Source of the DNA: Bacteroidales bacterium
GTDB lineage: Bacteria > Bacteroidota > Bacteroidia > Bacteroidales > WCHB1-69
Direction of reading: 5' to 3'
Length of the DNA: 64,000 nt
Assembly: GCA_017615795.1 (NCBI GenBank)
Contig: JAFZZK010000020.1
Location: 1-64,000, forward strand
Part shown: positions 61,974 through 64,000 of the stretch, piece after piece
Numbering within the stretch: the first letter of the stretch is position 1
How the letters are laid out: each line of letters opens with the position of its first letter
Position numbers and translations under genes: made by a program
Notes under the pieces: generated by a model
The model's database searches: none
Told to the model about the DNA's origin: nothing
What the model saw: only the letters and a program-made list of their open reading frames with translations

Positions 61974-64000
61974 ATGAGAAATTTTACTGTTTTACAGAAA
62001 ACGATTTTATCGATTGGTTTATGGATAGCAGTCTTCATGTTGCTTCCGTTTTCGCTTTTGATGGCGCAAACCACACTGTATTTTACAGGTAAGGATGCCA
62101 ACGGGCAACCGGTACAACTAGACAGTGTGCGGATAAACAATGTCACGCGCGGGTGGACAGAAGTGCTTCCCGCTTCCGACCTCGTTCTAACGATGACCAA
62201 TACAGGCATCGTGAATCCCATTATGCATTCGGCATTGTCGCAAAATGTGCCCAATCCGTTTGATGGGGTGACGGATGTTACCCTCAAACTGCCGAAATCC
62301 GATTTCGTAAACATGACAGTCTATGCCTTATCAGGTCAGCAAGTGACCGCTTTTGCAGGAAAACTCGAAGCCGGTCAACATACGTTCAGAATCCGTCTGT
62401 CAAGACCCCAGGCCTATATGTTAAAGGTGAAATCAGAAACGGTGACCGGTTCCATCAAGATGTTGAACACCGGCAATACGGGAACTGACCGTATTGAGCT
62501 TGTGGGGAAGGGCAGCCTGAATCATAATCATGAGAAATCCGGAAAGGGTAATACGGATGAGATTTTTGTCGTGGGAGACATGATGTCGTTTGTCGGCTAT
62601 TCTACCATTGGAGGTGTGTCTTGCACAAGTGTTCCTGTAGCGATGCCGATAGAATCTTCTCAGACGATTGTACTGCAGTTCACCCGTTCGGACTCGTTTG
62701 TTTGCGGAACCACACAAGTGTTTGATTATGAAAATAATGCATACAATACTGTGGAAATCGGATCCCAATGCTGGCTGAAAGAGAATATGCGAACGACGCA
62801 TTATGCCAACGGAACATCTATTCCAATATCAACAAGCAACAGTTTTACAGATGCCTATTGCTGTTATCCGAACAATGACCCAACCACAGTGCCTGTTTAC
62901 GGACTTCTGTATAACTGGCCGGCAGTTATGGAAATGGACCTTGAAGGCGGTGAGGCCGATGTGCAAGGCGTTTGCCCCGATGGCTGGCATGTGCCCTGTG
63001 AGCAGGAATGGAATAACTTCTTATGGTTTGTGGAGGGACAGAGCGCATTCCAATGCGATAGCCAGCCGGATAACATTGGCAAAGCTTTGGCTTCCACAAC
63101 GGGTTGGCAAAGCTGTAGCAGCAGTTGTACTCCTGGCTATATGCAAGCCACAAACAATGCGACCGGTTTTTCTGCTATGCCGGCCAGTGGGTATTATGGT
63201 TATTATGACAATGAGAGCTTTGGCGGAGAAGCTCTTTTCTGGAGCTCGTCCGAATCATCATACCAAAATTGTGCCCATGGTCACTATATTGACTATGATA
63301 GAAGAGCTTTCTTTCATTGGGAATTTGTCCAGAATTATTATTTTTCAGTTCGTTGTCTTCGTGATGAAGAATACAGCAGTCCTACTTCCAGTAATCAACC
63401 CTGTCCGCAAACTCCTACCGTAACTGACTACGACGGGAATGTGTATAATACGGTTCAGATTGGCACCCAGTGCTGGATGAAAGAGAATCTGAAAACCACC
63501 CATTATTATGATGGAACACTTATCCCAATAGGCAATGGCTATAGCAATGTGATAGGGTACCGGTATTTTCCCGAGAATGACAGTGCTAATGTTGGAGCAT
63601 ACGGATGTCTGTATAATTGGGCTGCTGTGATGAATGGTGAAACGCCATCCACATCTGTTCCAAGCAATGTGCAGGGTGTTTGTCCTACAGGTTGGCATGT
63701 GCCGTCAAACATGGAATGGATCACGTTGACAGACCATATAGGAACTCAGTCAGAATGCCAGTGCGGACATCAAAGCACCCTGAATGCCAAATCATTGGCC
63801 TCAACGTCAGGATGGTTGAGCAACGCAATGTATTGTACTCCAGGATATTTGCCAATGTACAACAATGCTTCGGGCTTTACGGCTTTGCCGGCAGGACATG
63901 TTTATAACGATGGCTATGAATGGATAAGTGTTGAGGCTTTCTTCTGGAGTTCAACGGAATATACAAGTGATGTTGCCGGATTCTTCAATATTCAAAGCGA
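61974..64000 (+). CDS. FISUMP-domain surface protein with an N-terminal T9SS-like domain, cut by window end
   Basis: 675 codons run from ATG at 61974 to the end with no stop. The signal region is MRNFTVLQKTILSIGLWIAV ... FSLLMAQ (about 1-32). Residues ~95-165 resemble a T9SS type A sorting domain (QNVPNPFDGVTDVTLKL, MTVYALSGQQV, AGQHTFRIRL), but it lies near the N-terminus. Two FISUMP domains follow: one from about 245 ([58 protein letters not shown]), and a second from about 480 ([19 protein letters not shown]) still incomplete. Base composition is more AT-rich than the genes before it. Confidence 0.85.
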   Translation, partial: MRNFTVLQKTILSIGLWIAVFMLLPFSLLMAQTTLYFTGKDANGQPVQLDSVRINNVTRGWTEVLPASDLVLTMTNTGIVNPIMHSALSQNVPNPFDGVTDVTLKLPKSDFVNMTVYALSGQQVTAFAGKLEAGQHTFRIRLSRPQAYMLKVKSETVTGSIKMLNTGNTGTDRIELVGKGSLNHNHEKSGKGNTDEIFVVGDMMSFVGYSTIGGVSCTSVPVAMPIESSQTIVLQFTRSDSFVCGTTQVFDYENNAYNTVEIGSQCWLKENMRTTHYANGTSIPISTSNSFTDAYCCYPNNDPTTVPVYGLLYNWPAVMEMDLEGGEADVQGVCPDGWHVPCEQEWNNFLWFVEGQSAFQCDSQPDNIGKALASTTGWQSCSSSCTPGYMQATNNATGFSAMPASGYYGYYDNESFGGEALFWSSSESSYQNCAHGHYIDYDRRAFFHWEFVQNYYFSVRCLRDEEYSSPTSSNQPCPQTPTVTDYDGNVYNTVQIGTQCWMKENLKTTHYYDGTLIPIGNGYSNVIGYRYFPENDSANVGAYGCLYNWAAVMNGETPSTSVPSNVQGVCPTGWHVPSNMEWITLTDHIGTQSECQCGHQSTLNAKSLASTSGWLSNAMYCTPGYLPMYNNASGFTALPAGHVYNDGYEWISVEAFFWSSTEYTSDVAGFFNIQS

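Overview
The window reads as chromosomal DNA of a member of the Bacteroidota, most likely order Bacteroidales. The evidence is: many TAnnTTTG-type -7 promoter elements ahead of genes; two complete genes ending in type IX secretion (T9SS) C-terminal sorting domains; FISUMP (Fibrobacter succinogenes major paralogous) domains; phylum-typical families (DUF2851, DUF4292, DUF4293, DUF4230, DUF5362-like); and lipid A and lipoprotein-export genes (lpxB, kdsD, lolD) of a diderm. Most of the window is fairly GC-rich. The first ~4.4 kb, the collagen/FISUMP gene and the last ~2 kb look visibly more AT-rich.

Layout: 1-3.9 kb holds a minus-strand cluster of unknown role: a ClpX-like AAA+ ATPase, an unrecognised acidic protein, a membrane WG-repeat-like protein and a truncated Sel1-repeat protein. 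4.4-7.3 kb carries rnfD-G-E-A with its own promoter and terminator but without rnfB or rnfC. 7.3-13.8 kb has a hairpin-rich spacer, a secreted esterase-like hydrolase, a GT2/sugar-phosphotransferase fusion, psd, a lipoprotein and a DUF2851 gene. 13.9-20.6 kb has yraN, RNase P RNA, dnaN, pyrE, the partial ATP synthase set atpH-A-G, rsmI and tRNA-Leu(CAG). 20.6-30 kb is a housekeeping run: kdsD, queG, DUF4292, lpxB, yqeY, mnmA, M16 peptidase, mtaB, nadB. 30.2-35.1 kb is one giant collagen-like/FISUMP surface protein. 35.3-45.4 kb has holB, a strongly structured non-coding RNA candidate, ispG, thiL, ybaK, two small envelope proteins, lolD, etfA, etfB, an acyl-CoA dehydrogenase and a CoA-transferase subunit B. 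45.6-51.7 kb has a small membrane protein and a 1831-residue T9SS adhesin-like protein. 51.7-55.2 kb has a MITE-like repeat and a recQ plus CARF-nuclease (Card1/Can2-like) operon. 55.3-64 kb has cell-wall and surface proteins, DUF4230 paralogues, a NUDIX enzyme, a second secreted hydrolase and a truncated FISUMP protein.

How the genes fit together: the acyl-CoA dehydrogenase, an EtfB of the bifurcating sequence type, Rnf and F-type ATP synthase subunits make a coherent anaerobic energy circuit. In that circuit crotonyl-CoA-type reduction yields reduced ferredoxin, Rnf turns it into an ion gradient, and ATP synthase uses the gradient. All of these complexes, and the CoA-transferase, are encoded only in part here. 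The least explained and most interesting items are the RecQ-CARF nuclease pair without any visible CRISPR locus, the ~283-nt structured RNA at 36630-36912, the ClpX-like cluster at the left edge, and the collagen/tail-fibre-like/FISUMP protein.
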